A DNA stretch of 64,000 bases, from positions 2,480,001 through 2,544,000 of the forward strand of contig JANUWI010000002.1 of NCBI GenBank assembly GCA_025504975.1, read 5' to 3'. This DNA comes from Plenodomus lindquistii. Lineage: Eukaryota > Ascomycota > Dothideomycetes > Pleosporales > Leptosphaeriaceae. Position 1 is the stretch's first letter; each line of letters begins with the position of its first letter. Shown here in pieces: positions 10,082-19,365 of the stretch. Both the position numbers and the translations under genes were made by a program. The notes beneath the pieces are model-generated. The model was not told where the DNA came from and made no database searches. It saw nothing but the letters and a program-made list of their open reading frames with translations.

Positions 10082-11073
10082 TTCTCGCTATCTTTTCCGA
10101 GTACTGATAGTATGTGCCCAAGTAAAATGACTTCAGGCACTACGTAAGATATCAAATATCTAAACGCCTCCGCTCTTTGAAAAGAGAGTAGCGTAAATGT
10201 GGACTCAGAGGCAGTGACTTCAAAGAACGAAATTAGCAAGTCCATTTAAAATGATAGGAGAGGAAAGATTCTCACATTGCCTCCTTGCGCTAATCCAAGC
10301 AATCAAACTCCCTAGCAATTAAGCCGATTGACTAGTTTTAGCTTCTGCTGAAGCATGCACATGGTACCTCGTGATCCTGAACGGCATGCAGGTCTCTACA
10401 AGGAGTGCACAAGAAGGCTTATGTTGCGGTCCGGCGGATCCGCTGTCAAACTTAATTTGATTCCACACAATTTCGTCCGTGCAAAGAGGCCCACCATTCA
10501 TTCGTTCATGGATACCGCTTCAACTTGGAGCACCTTCACTAATCAATCTGCTAATCGGCTCGACTTTCAACAAGTATCATGTATCATATGCATGTGATGA
10601 ATCATTGGATGATCTTGGCAAAGCTAGAGTACAGAATGTAGTCAGCTGGCTTTGTATACTCGTCATTTAATTACCCAGTAATATCTATTGGTTTCGGTCA
10701 ATCTAGCTTGCTGATTGGGTGACCAAAAACAGGCATGTAAGCCGAGGTGACTTTATCATGTACTATCACGAATCTACTCAAAAGGGCGGAGTGTCTCGGA
10801 ACGCGGCTCTCCACTACTACGCTCGGTAGTTTTGGCATCTATCCGGGGTGGACGGCCAAAAACCCTTGGAATGGTAGACCGGATAGACAGTTTTGTATGG
10901 GATGATACGTCCATCTAACTTGAATAGATACAGGGGTTAAGCGAAAGAGTAGAAGTGATTATCAGCTGTGCATGTCCCTTACTAAGCACGCTAGTTCTGC
11001 TTTCACACTTTCTAAGCATAGTTACTTTATAATACGTCCGTGCATCCATCCATCTTTCCACGCAGCCTCTTGC

Positions 11074-11115
11074 ATGTACATCCAAAATCGTCCATTCTGA
11101 ATTTTGGATGTACAT
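11074..11115. repeat. Perfect 15-bp inverted repeat with 12-nt loop
   Basis: ATGTACATCCAAAAT at 11074-11088 is exactly mirrored by its reverse complement at 11101-11115. No coding region overlaps. It could be the tip of another small fold-back element or a structured transcript end. Confidence 0.8.
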
Positions 11116-11191
11116 CCGAGCCAACTCTAGCGCTCGGCATCTGAAAAGTTTCATAAGATTAGTCAATAACCGATCATTGTGCGAATTGGTA

Positions 11192-11361
11192 CAGGGTATT
11201 GTCACATCGCAATGAACCCCTGTTAGTGCCCGTATTATACCGAAGAAGAGCGTGCCAATTGTGAAAGGCGATTTGCGTAGTTCTAGTACACCAATGGCTC
11301 GGTCTTTCTTCGATAAGATACGGAAGTAAGCAGGGGTTCAATCCGATGTGATAATACCCTG
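11192..11361. repeat. MITE family A, best preserved copy
   Basis: A 170-bp non-coding element whose two halves are inverted repeats of each other over about 60 bp. The left end CAGGGTATTGTCACATCGCA pairs with the right end ATCCGATGTGATAATACCCTG. It is flanked by TA at 11190-11191 and 11362-11363, the target duplication expected of Tc1/mariner-derived MITEs. It lies about 380 bp upstream of the RiPP precursor gene. Confidence 0.85.
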
Positions 11362-11739
11362 TATATACTACCTATCAGTCCGCCCAAACAAGTATACCGA
11401 TATTTAGAAGACCGAACAGCAGAACTGAACCCTGACGACTTACACAGTAGGTTTGCTAGGAATATGGGACAACAATCCGAGCAGTGGAGTGCATGTAGCT
11501 GAAGTTTAGACCAGGCTAGCAAAGCACACTTCGGTCCTTGGTCAGAAATTCGGCTGCTCTACATGATTGATTCAGTTACGGGCCTGCAACCTTTCTGAGT
11601 TATTAGGTGGTGAGGGGAATTTCCATAAGTTTAAGAGCAAGCTGCGCTACGATTCTGATCATTCACTCCTCTCTCAATACTTATTATTGAAATAAAAGAT
11701 ATCCTTGCATACTTCGACGACTCCTACTGCTCTAGCAAC

Positions 11740-12034
11740 ATGAAGATTTCACAGCTATGCTTCTTGAACCTAGTTGGAACCACTCTTGGTCTCGTAAGTG
11801 GGTGGTTTTTTCGAAAATTCGCACCATACTCATTAGATGTAGGTATCACTTCCTAACATTGGCCGCAACATCGGCGTTCAAGCTCGCTCGGGTTATGATA
11901 AGCGTCAGGGAGACCAGCTTAACTACCCGAGGCTCGCAGAGGATGTCAACGCTGTAGAGAAGCGTCAGGGGGACCAGCTTAACTACCCAAGGCTCGCGGA
12001 GGACGTCAACGCTGCAGAGAAGCGATCTGCATAG
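11740..12034 (+). CDS. Candidate RiPP precursor peptide with Kex2-flanked tandem repeats
   Basis: Two exons (11740-11793 and 11843-12034) with a 49-nt GTAAGT...GTAG intron in phase 0 encode about 81 residues. Exon 1 supplies a hydrophobic signal peptide beginning MKISQLCFLNLVG. Exon 2 carries a first Lys-Arg site, then two 20-residue repeats that differ at a single residue (Val/Ala three residues before the Lys-Arg), each ending in Lys-Arg, and a two-residue tail. The design of signal peptide, repeated cores, acidic spacer and Kex2-type dibasic sites is that of dikaritin precursors (ustiloxin, phomopsin, asperipin and epichloecyclin types). Each repeat contains one Tyr next to a Pro, and Tyr is the usual cyclisation residue in ustiloxin-like products. 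The neighbours with HxxHC motifs support the call. The exact core boundary and product are unknown. Confidence 0.85.
11906..12025 (+). repeat. Two 60-bp tandem repeats encoding the putative core/follower units
   Basis: Unit 1 covers 11906-11965 and unit 2 covers 11966-12025. Each encodes a 20-residue block of the form QGDQLNYPRL followed by AEDVNA(V/A)EKR. Most of the few nucleotide differences are synonymous third-position changes, and the single replacement lies in the spacer, so the core half looks to be under purifying selection or was homogenised recently. Confidence 0.92.
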
Positions 12035-12775
12035 AACCCTCAGTAAAAAGTTACATGCGGATTTCAGGTCTAGTCCCCCGCCTGGGGCTGATAGCTGCTT
12101 GAATCTCGTCAAAGAGCATCGGGTTCATCGTCTTTACTGGCAACCCTTTCTCGTTCCGCTCATTTCACTTTTCGCTCGTTAGGTTCGTCGCGCACGGAGG
12201 GAGGTTTCCACAATGATGTAGTCTCTGTCACTCGCTAAAGGCAACTGGTATAGCTAACAAAATCACGGGACATTGTTACCACCTGTCGCAGATCGTGAGC
12301 GTGTATCCAATATCATGCTTGTCTAAATTTCTTGGAATTCGAGCTGTTCACCCTATTCAGAATATTATGTCACCATGAGCTTCGATGCCAGTCAACACGG
12401 TGCGCCAGCGCGCAACAAGCGATCTCCCGAGGTCGTAGCTTCAAGAGAGATACAAGAACGGGACTTTCTAAGTCCTTGGGCCGACCTAGCCGAACTAGGC
12501 AAGGACTCATTATCCGTCCGTTCTTGCTCAGAGGAAATCTCACTCAAACTTAGAAGCCCCAGTTGTTAAAATTAGTAGCGTGCTTGTCTAGTGGGCTCAG
12601 GCAAGTCGACCTTAAAGGCCACGGAGTCGTAATGGCATCTAAGCAGCAGTGGGCGCTACTTACAAGTGTTAGCTAAAGCCTGTTTGTAGAGTCCTTGATG
12701 AAATCTTGGTCACATACGCAGGCGCACTGTTTAGAATTGTTAAGCACTGCATGCGACTGTTGGCCCAACGTAGGC

Positions 12776-13142
12776 TGGCAAATGGGTCTCCACATTCGGG
12801 ATCGAAGAAACGTCGATATCTCTATCAAACCAAGTCCAATCCTAACGAAAAGTAGCTTATTGTGTAGCTACGGACTCGGCCAGCAATGCCTTTGTACAAG
12901 GTTTTTGGATAAGTTTAACAAGTGACCTGCTATTCCTGCTCGGGACCTTGATGAGGAGACCTAAGCATGAAAACTTGGGTTGGCTCATAACTTTTCACCT
13001 GTAGGGATTGACAAAAAGCTTTGTATAGCGGACTTGTAGACCTTAAAAGAGGCTACAAAATGAGCCGCCTTTTGTTAGGATCGGACCTGTTTTGATTGCG
13101 ATATCGCAGTTTTTCGATCCCGATGCGGAGACCCATTTGCCA
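12776..13142. repeat. Large fold-back/MITE-like element with about 95-bp inverted arms
   Basis: The arm at 12776-12870 (starting TGGCAAATGGGTCTCC) matches the reverse complement of 13050-13142 along its whole length, at roughly three quarters identity by eye. Matching blocks include GGGATCGAA, CGATATC and ATCCTAAC. About 180 bp of non-coding spacer separates the arms. The many differences look like C/T and G/A transitions, consistent with repeat-induced point mutation. Confidence 0.8.
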
Positions 13143-13260
13143 CACTAGCCCAACGTCAAGTAGACTCCTAAGCTCGGCTAAGATATAATCCAAATCGCTT
13201 CAGAATAACCATAGGTAACTAAGCATTAATAATCGAGCTATTTCGGTCCTTCTGTAGGAT

Positions 13261-13380
13261 ACGACAGGGAACGATGAATTGGTCCGTCTATCGGCTGTCT
13301 GGTACGTTTCCTACCGGTCCTTCCGCAAGCTACAGTACGACAGGGAATGATGAATTGGTTCGTCTATCGGCTGTCTGGGG
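13261..13380. repeat. 76-bp direct tandem duplication
   Basis: ACGACAGGGAACGATGAATT at 13261 recurs, with one change, at 13337, and similarity continues through GGTCCGTCTATCGGCTGTCTGG. A CGGTCCTTC motif marks the unit boundary at 13244, 13314 and 13396, indicating a partial third unit. Confidence 0.75.
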
Positions 13381-13558
13381 TTGCTATGTCCCTATCGGTC
13401 CTTATCACTCGGTAAAACATGTCCTTTCCGTGGTGTCCCAACAATGCAGGTTTATCATCGCTCTCCTCTTCGATATAACGTACAGTCAGACAAGCTACAG
13501 TTCTTCATGCAACCCACCCTAGCATTACCATAGCTCAGAGCCACCTCACTCCTAGACA

Positions 13559-14345
13559 ATGTCTCTAATGAAGAAACTCTTTTCTGGTCAGCCTTGAATC
13601 ATTTCTACGTGCTCCTTCGCTTTTATACGGTATATTTTGTAAGTAAATCGCGCTGCGCTAACTAAGAACATCAGGGATCCGCTCCATACCTTTCTATGAA
13701 AAGCGATTCTACAATCAATTAGAGCAGGTCGATACCAACGACGAATCTGCGGAAACTGGACGACCTCATAGCACCGGTACGAGTCGATCTCCACATGTGA
13801 CTACCCGATCGAAAAGGTATCTCAAGAGAGTGCTTGAAGCTCTTGTTGTTGTCCTTGCGTTCTGGGGATTCTGTGATTTGATGCGGCGGGTACAGTCGCG
13901 ACACGAAGATAATTTGTGTTTCTGTGGTCATTCGGTCGACGAAGCGAAAGCCATGGGCTGTAAATTCGATCTTTTAGCGTCGGCATGGTTACCGCCAAGT
14001 TGTCGCGATGACGATCTGACGCTTGAATTCAACAAGGCCGGGCCTGGACTCAATGGCACCTGGGACTATTTCGCTGACCGGAACGGGACTGTGTCATTGG
14101 ACCCCTCGCAAGTGGAGTTACTTGTGAATGCTGCAGAAGAAGAGTACTGGACGACAATGGAATGGCATATAGTTCATTGTGTGTATTATTGGCGGAAAAT
14201 GTTTAGGCAGCGATTTACGCATACTGTTATTGAAGCAAGATACGATAACGAAGGGCATATTATGCATTGCAGCAAACTGTTTCTAGAAAGCCCGCGCCTT
14301 CAAAAGATTATTACGCATCAAGGGGCTGCACTTACAAGCGGGTAG
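13559..14345 (+). CDS. UstYa-like membrane protein, paralogue of the 9.4-10.1 kb gene
   Basis: The well-supported part runs from about 13675 to the stop at 14345. It has a polar N-terminus (FYNQLEQVDTNDESAE), a membrane segment (VLEALVVVLAFWGFCDLM), a CFC motif, GCKFDLLASAWLPPSC, EFNKAGPG, and the paired motifs HIVHC and HIMHC. These blocks align with the product of the 9386-10081 gene, so the two are paralogues. There is no in-frame ATG in this exon. A tentative exon 1 at 13559-13586 (ATG TCT CTA ATG) could be joined by an 88-nt intron ending ATCAG at 13674, but its GTCAGC donor is weak. Alternatively, the ATG at 13693 is out of frame with the rest, which would mean a 5' frameshift and a damaged gene. 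The start coordinate is therefore uncertain. Confidence 0.75.
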
Positions 14346-14409
14346 TTACTAGCAAATACTATACTTTCTACATACTCTTCTATACTATGCGGTGGGCTGA
14401 AGCTGATAC

Positions 14410-15734
14410 TTGGTGTAAGTTCCGTGTCGTGCTTCGCATGCAATGTGGTACTAATGAGCAAGCAGGCGGCATCTCGTCTTAACGATCTCAGCGAGAAGAT
14501 CGCGCAAGCTTTGATGAGGATACCCGGAATACTGTCTGGAACAAATCGCAATCTCAACGTGTTTCACCAGTCTCCAGAATTGCATGAAAAGAGTGCGGCT
14601 CTCTTTGTAGTCGTCATATCGCTTCTAGAACACATCCTAGAGTATTACAAGCTGAAGACGTCTCGTAAGATGATGTGAATCTTTGGGGTGCACCTGAATT
14701 GACACCAGTAGGGAAACTCTTCTCGGCTCTCTTTCAGCAGAGTGAGTATGATAACGAGATATCTGTTAGGATCGATCTGATCGAACGTCGGTCTCAGGAG
14801 TTCTTCCAGGCTGCGTAGACGTGCAAAAAGGAAGCGACTGAGAGCACGCGGGTGGACGTCAAACATATTCGGGAGGAGCAAACGACCGACTTTGGTCAGA
14901 ACAAAGTACCGCTAGAAAGGGCACTCTTAGAGAACATCTCTAGATATGAAGCGACCCACCAAAGATTGGACAGGATTGAAGTCCATTCGTGGCATGTCTG
15001 GTCCAGCGCAAGATCGAGTGATGAATATCATTTGACACACAAGACTCCAGGAATGGCTGCGCAGCCTCAAAGTCTTCGTTCTTATTCCTCAACGGGAACA
15101 CCACAACAGCAGGGTCAATGCGACGACACGCAACGTCGTTTGTGTGCGCTCAGCTCGTAACTGCGCTTGACCGAGCGAGCAAATTGTCGAGGGTATCAGG
15201 TGATGATACAACATCTCGAAATGATTGTGCTTTCCTTCTTCGTAGGAGAACATGCCAATCAAGACGATCTGCGAAACGGGCGCAAAGGGGATTCTGCAAA
15301 GTCTCATTGCCCAGCTACTATTCAAGGATTCCGGGTTCAGTCTCGACGCGTTGGAGAATCTCATGCGACTCGACACTGATCATGTCCCTTCTCTTATTGC
15401 TGAGTTCTTATACCTTGTCGGTTTGCTTCCTAACGAAATGTCACTCATCGTCGTAGTCGATTGCATCACGATTTATGAGAACTGTCCAAGCCGGCGACGG
15501 GATGTGGAGCTTGTCCTGGATGGCTTGGTAACGATGGCCGAAGTATACGAGCCCGGCTTCTGCATACGAAAAGTCCTTGTCACAAGTCCGAGAGGCTCGC
15601 GTATGGCGCAGAAAGTCCTCCCGAAAGATGACATCTTGATCATGCCTACAAACCTGCCCTCACGAGGAGGCTATACAGCAGCGAAATGGAAGGCAAGCGC
15701 GCGTTTTATTGATGAGGCTGATCTTGGTACCTGA
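14410..15734 (+). pseudogene. Degraded fungal P-loop/STAND-like protein gene
   Basis: Coding-like blocks appear in succession but cannot be joined into one frame. They are an N-terminal block rich in EKIAQALMRIPGIL-type helices (14454-14660), a block starting WGAPELTPVG (14674-14815) that ends in an in-frame TAG at 14816, a block TCKKEATEST onward (14819-15050), and a C-terminal block (15252-15734) containing LVGLLPNEMSLIVVVDCIT, which looks like a Walker B-type strand. At least one frameshift is also needed near 15050-15170. The layout resembles the large family of fungal proteins with an N-terminal helical domain followed by a nucleotide-binding domain; the family name is uncertain. The TAG could derive from CAG, a change typical of RIP. 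Confidence 0.7.
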
Positions 15735-17244
15735 GCTGCGAAGCATAGTTTCATCTTCATTAAGATCTCTCGTTTCTTATACGCATTGAAGCTGAGCCTT
15801 TTCTTAAGTTCCATCTTCAGAGTTGAGCCAAGAGCTTGCTACGCGGTGCAGAGTTGTCATTAGGTGTAATGATGACTTCGTTTCTTTTGCTCCCAAGGTG
15901 TACCATCACCGTGACCTCTTAATCACTCAAAAAGTGTATGTTCAACCAATGTCGTAATATGGAGCTCTACTCATGGAGCTTGAGCTTCAAATGCTTTCTC
16001 GCGTGCTTCTTTCTCGCTTATCCTAAGCTTGGAACGCATGAATAGCCATACGTAAACCCAATGCAAACTCTATTATATTGAATAAAGCGATAATTGCAAT
16101 GAACGTGGGAGAACCAACAATGGAGCACCTCCACCGTCCACTTCCCACATAACATAAGCAATCGTAGTCATAAGCTAGCACGTATATATCTATCAACACG
16201 ATACAGTATATACCAGATTAACTGTAGAATTGTATATATAGATATCCTTCCTTCCTTCCTTCCTTCCTTCCTTCCTTCCATCCACGAGGTGTACTAGAGA
16301 ACTGTGTGGAATATTTTTTCACAAAAGGACTCGAATAATAGTGTGAGTGTGTTCTTGGGGTTGGAAAGGTGAAAAGTGTGTCTGGGAGTTCTGCATGGTG
16401 TGTGTTCTGGATTTTACATGTCCTTGGTAGAATGAGAGTGAATTGCATGCATGCCGCAGAATGAACTGCATTGGTAGTATTCATAGTTTGATTTGATACT
16501 ATACTATACTATATCCACCTGACAAATCGTGGCCTAGCTATGTTTTCGCTGCAGTCAACCCAATCAAAAAGGGGGAACAAACAAAAAAAATTGCTGCAAT
16601 TTTCTGCCGTGAATTTGGGAGTAGTAACGGGACTTTGGTCATAGTATCTATCTACACCTCTGCTCTCTCAGGTTCTCTGCTAGACCCCGCTCTTTTCGAC
16701 TCAACCCAAACAAACCAACATGCAACGCAAGAAAAAAAAACCCCCCGCAAAGCACCTTGAACGCCACGCAATGCCATGCATGCTATGCTATGTCCATGAC
16801 AGAGAGAGAAAGGGAAAAAACTGCCAAACCCATAAAAAAAAACCCACAGATGCCAGATCAATGCCAAAACTCAAGAATGTAGTAGGCAGGACACAACAAA
16901 AAAACGAAAAAAGCGAGTCAGCGGAGACGGAAAGTCGAGTTCTGGCGCAAAGGGCGTATACGACTGGGAAACCGGAGCGGGTTTGAACGGATGGGGATGC
17001 CGATGTTGCGGCGACGGCGCATGATGGAGAAGGCGGAGGCGTGGAGGGGCGCGTTGTCTTTCCTATTGCCAGGGAAGAAAGCGGGTGTCAGTCTGATACT
17101 GGTGGTGCGTATGGATAGAGTGTGTTGATGCGTATGGGAGGTGGTGATGTCGGTATAAATGATTTTATACGAATGGAAAAGAAATGGAACATTAGATGGT
17201 ATGTGATGTGATGCATGCAAGAGGAAAAAGCAGGTGCGGATATG
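15735..17244. other. Intergenic spacer between accessory and core segments
   Basis: No credible gene was found. It contains a CTTC microsatellite at 16244-16280, several A-tracts (16728-16742, 16833-16842) and a pyrimidine-rich stretch. It marks the change from the repeat-bearing locus to compact core genes. Confidence 0.55.
16244..16280. repeat. (CTTC)n microsatellite
   Basis: About nine tandem CTTC tetranucleotides, immediately downstream of an AT-rich TATATAGATAT stretch. Confidence 0.9.
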
Positions 17245-18581
17245 CTACCTCGCTACACGGTGAATCAACCTATGGTATGTTAGCACGCATCAAAACACGT
17301 GATGAATAGGAAAAGTCTGACGTACCTCAAAGTGCTGATTGTGAAAGTCCCAATCCACGCCAACAGCGCAATGAACAATGTCGCCGTGAGTCCCTTTTGT
17401 CTCTGGCAGATACTTTTTGTGTAAGGACAGGCCTGAAACTCTGGATTGCCATCCCGACAGGCCCACTTCTCGTCTGTCAGAGCCTGGAAAGCCAGACTAA
17501 GGTTTGCCGACTCGAAGACGATGAAGGCTAGATCGAGGAAGATGAGGGCCATTTTGGCGTTGTGGGAGCGTAGGCCCAGTGGCTTGGACGTGTACTCGTC
17601 GTAGGTGATGTAGACGGTGTACAGGATGGCGACAATGTCGACGATGATGGCCATCCAGGTGGAAGAGTTGTTGTCGCAGTTGTTGTTGTCGGAGTGGCGG
17701 TATATGGAGCTGGCGAGGGAGAGGGCGAGGATGGAGAAGACGAGAACGAACATGCGGATGACGGCGGGGACCAAAGAGTGGTTCATGACGGTGTTGTGGA
17801 AGCGGACAAACTTGCGGGTGCGCATGGCCGTGTTGAAGAGCCAGAAGCCCTTGATCTTCTCCTCCTGGTCGCCATTGTCAATGGGCTCCCACTTTTGCTC
17901 GAGGTCGGCCATGTTCTCCTTGAGCCAATCATCGTCGACAATCTGGCCGCGCGAGGAGACGGGGCGGTCGAGGTTGGAGGCCTGGGTGAATTGCTTCCAT
18001 TTGGAGGCGCTGTCGCTGACGGGGGTGGAGAGGGTGACGGGGGCGCCTTCGCGGACGTGGTCAAACTTGCGGCCGGGGACATTGGACTTGGGCGTGGGCA
18101 TGTAGTGGTGCGAGGCCGGGCGTGCAGAGACGGGGGTGCGAGGGAGCAGCTGCGAGGTGGCGTCGGCGCTGTCGTCCTCGTCGGGCGACTGGATCCAGCG
18201 CGGCAGCGTGTTGACGGCGCGCTGCTTCTCGCGGTTCTCGGCCGTGGTGCTCATGCTCCGCGACGAGGCCAGGGTGCGCGGGGTGCTGGAGATGGACTGG
18301 CTGTGGCTCTTGCGGACGGCGGCGCCCTCGCAGTGGCTGTCCCTCGAGGCGCCCGAGAAGGCGCTGACTCGCGACTGCGGGCGCTGCGTGGAGCCCATGG
18401 AAGAGGCGGTTTGCGGCGGGATGGGCGAGGGCAGCAGGCGGTGGGGGTTGCTGGCAGCGCTGGCGGACGACGAGTGGGCGCTGCCGTTGACTGCCGCGTC
18501 CGGGCGGAGGAAGGGCGCAGTGGAGGGGGTGCCGTTGACATGGTCGCTGCGTCTGCGCTCGCCGACGGCCTTGTGGACCAT
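17245..18581 (-). CDS. SRF1-like multi-pass membrane protein (phospholipase D regulator type)
   Basis: Exons 17326-18581 and 17245-17269, joined over a 56-nt intron (GTACGT donor, GCTAAC branch), encode 426 residues. The first 235 residues are Ser/Pro/Arg-rich and probably disordered, and include DDDWLKENMADLEQKWEP. The C-terminal part has four hydrophobic segments: one after MNHSLVP, one around MAIIVDIVAILYTVYI, one around MALIFLDLAFIVFE, and one near the end. A Cys-containing loop (CRDGNPEFQACPYTKSIC) lies between the last two. This arrangement recalls fungal proteins annotated as regulator of phospholipase D SRF1. The assignment rests on remembered family layout, so it is moderate. The last exon adds only LIHRVAR. 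Confidence 0.7.
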
Positions 18582-18854
18582 GCTTCAGGCGTGGCCAGGT
18601 GCGGTCCAGGCTCCAGCAGCGGTTTGCGCGGGCACAGCACAGCACAGCGGAGGTGGAGTCGAGGGGGCTGGCCCTGCTGGAGCTTGGCGGGGGGAGCAGC
18701 TGAGAGGAGACGAGACGACGGCCGACGGCCTGACGGGCAGATTACGTGGGAGCGAAACAAACAACGCGCGACGACAGCATGCTGGTCCAAAGAAGAAAGG
18801 CGGCTCGCGGCGGACCAGCACGGCGCAGGGAGAGTGAATGTCGCGTGTGTTGTG

Positions 18855-18856
<2 letters not shown>

Positions 18857-18893
<37 letters not shown>
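18857..18893. repeat. (GT)n dinucleotide microsatellite
   Basis: About 18 uninterrupted GT units, located about 275 bp upstream of the SRF1-like start codon on its promoter side. Confidence 0.95.
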
Positions 18894-18894
<1 letters not shown>

Positions 18895-19365
18895 TTGTAT
18901 GGGAGGTCCTGTAGAGCAGAATACGGGGATGGGGGTTGGTGGTTGGTGCCCTGCGGCTGGGTTCAGCGTTTGGTCGTTTGGGGAAATTAAACTTGCTGGC
19001 CGTCGATCAGGGCTGCGGGTCCCAAACCGGGATAGCCCCAGCAAGTGACCTCATCGCCCATGCACCGAAGCTTAGCCTGCCCTGCCACTCTTGGAAAAAC
19101 ATTCACTGCCTTGCCTGCTACATACCCACCCGCACAGCCACACAATGACAGCACACATACTGTTCCAGCATTTCACATAATACTTTGGCCCGCCACACTC
19201 TCTTGTTCCGCCATGCATCACACATAACGCCCTGCGCGCCCTCGAAACCTCGACGCCGCCGTGTGACTCGCGCATGCTTTCAACGGTGAAACACGTCGCC
19301 CCAGCTGCCAATTCCAACCACATCCCAGCCCAAAACTCAAACTCGCCGCAGTCGCACAATCCACC

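Larger units (their letters stand above)
10082..11739. other. Spacer with MITE and hairpin, no credible gene
   Basis: Only short, family-less open frames occur. Recognisable contents are the 15-bp perfect hairpin at 11074-11115 and the intact family A MITE at 11192-11361. The final 350 bp should hold the promoter of the precursor gene; I saw no sharp regulatory motif there. Confidence 0.55.
12035..13558. other. Non-coding stretch with fold-back element and tandem repeat
   Basis: No gene is supported. A 64-codon ATG frame at 12375-12569 (MSFDASQHGAPARNKRSPE at its start) has a fair start context but no recognisable domain and no continuation, so it is left uncalled. The rest is taken up by the fold-back element (12776-13142) and the 76-bp repeat (13261-13380). 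Confidence 0.55.

Noticed and set aside
11757..11957. 66-codon open frame on the plus strand overlapping the precursor
   Set aside because: It runs through the intron and ends inside repeat 1; the alternative frame with signal peptide, intron and Lys-Arg repeats explains the sequence far better.
11846..12112. Minus-strand frame with internal repeats opposite the precursor
   Set aside because: Its repetitiveness is only the reverse complement of the 60-bp units, and it has no domain or start context.
12375..12569. 64-codon ATG frame between the precursor and the fold-back element
   Set aside because: It has a good start context, and I considered it as a second precursor because of one Asn-Lys-Arg, but there is no signal peptide and no repeat.
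17694..18914. 406-codon plus-strand open frame rich in Gly/Ala/Arg
   Set aside because: It is the antisense shadow of the SRF1-like gene, created by GC-rich codons, and its end runs into the GT microsatellite.
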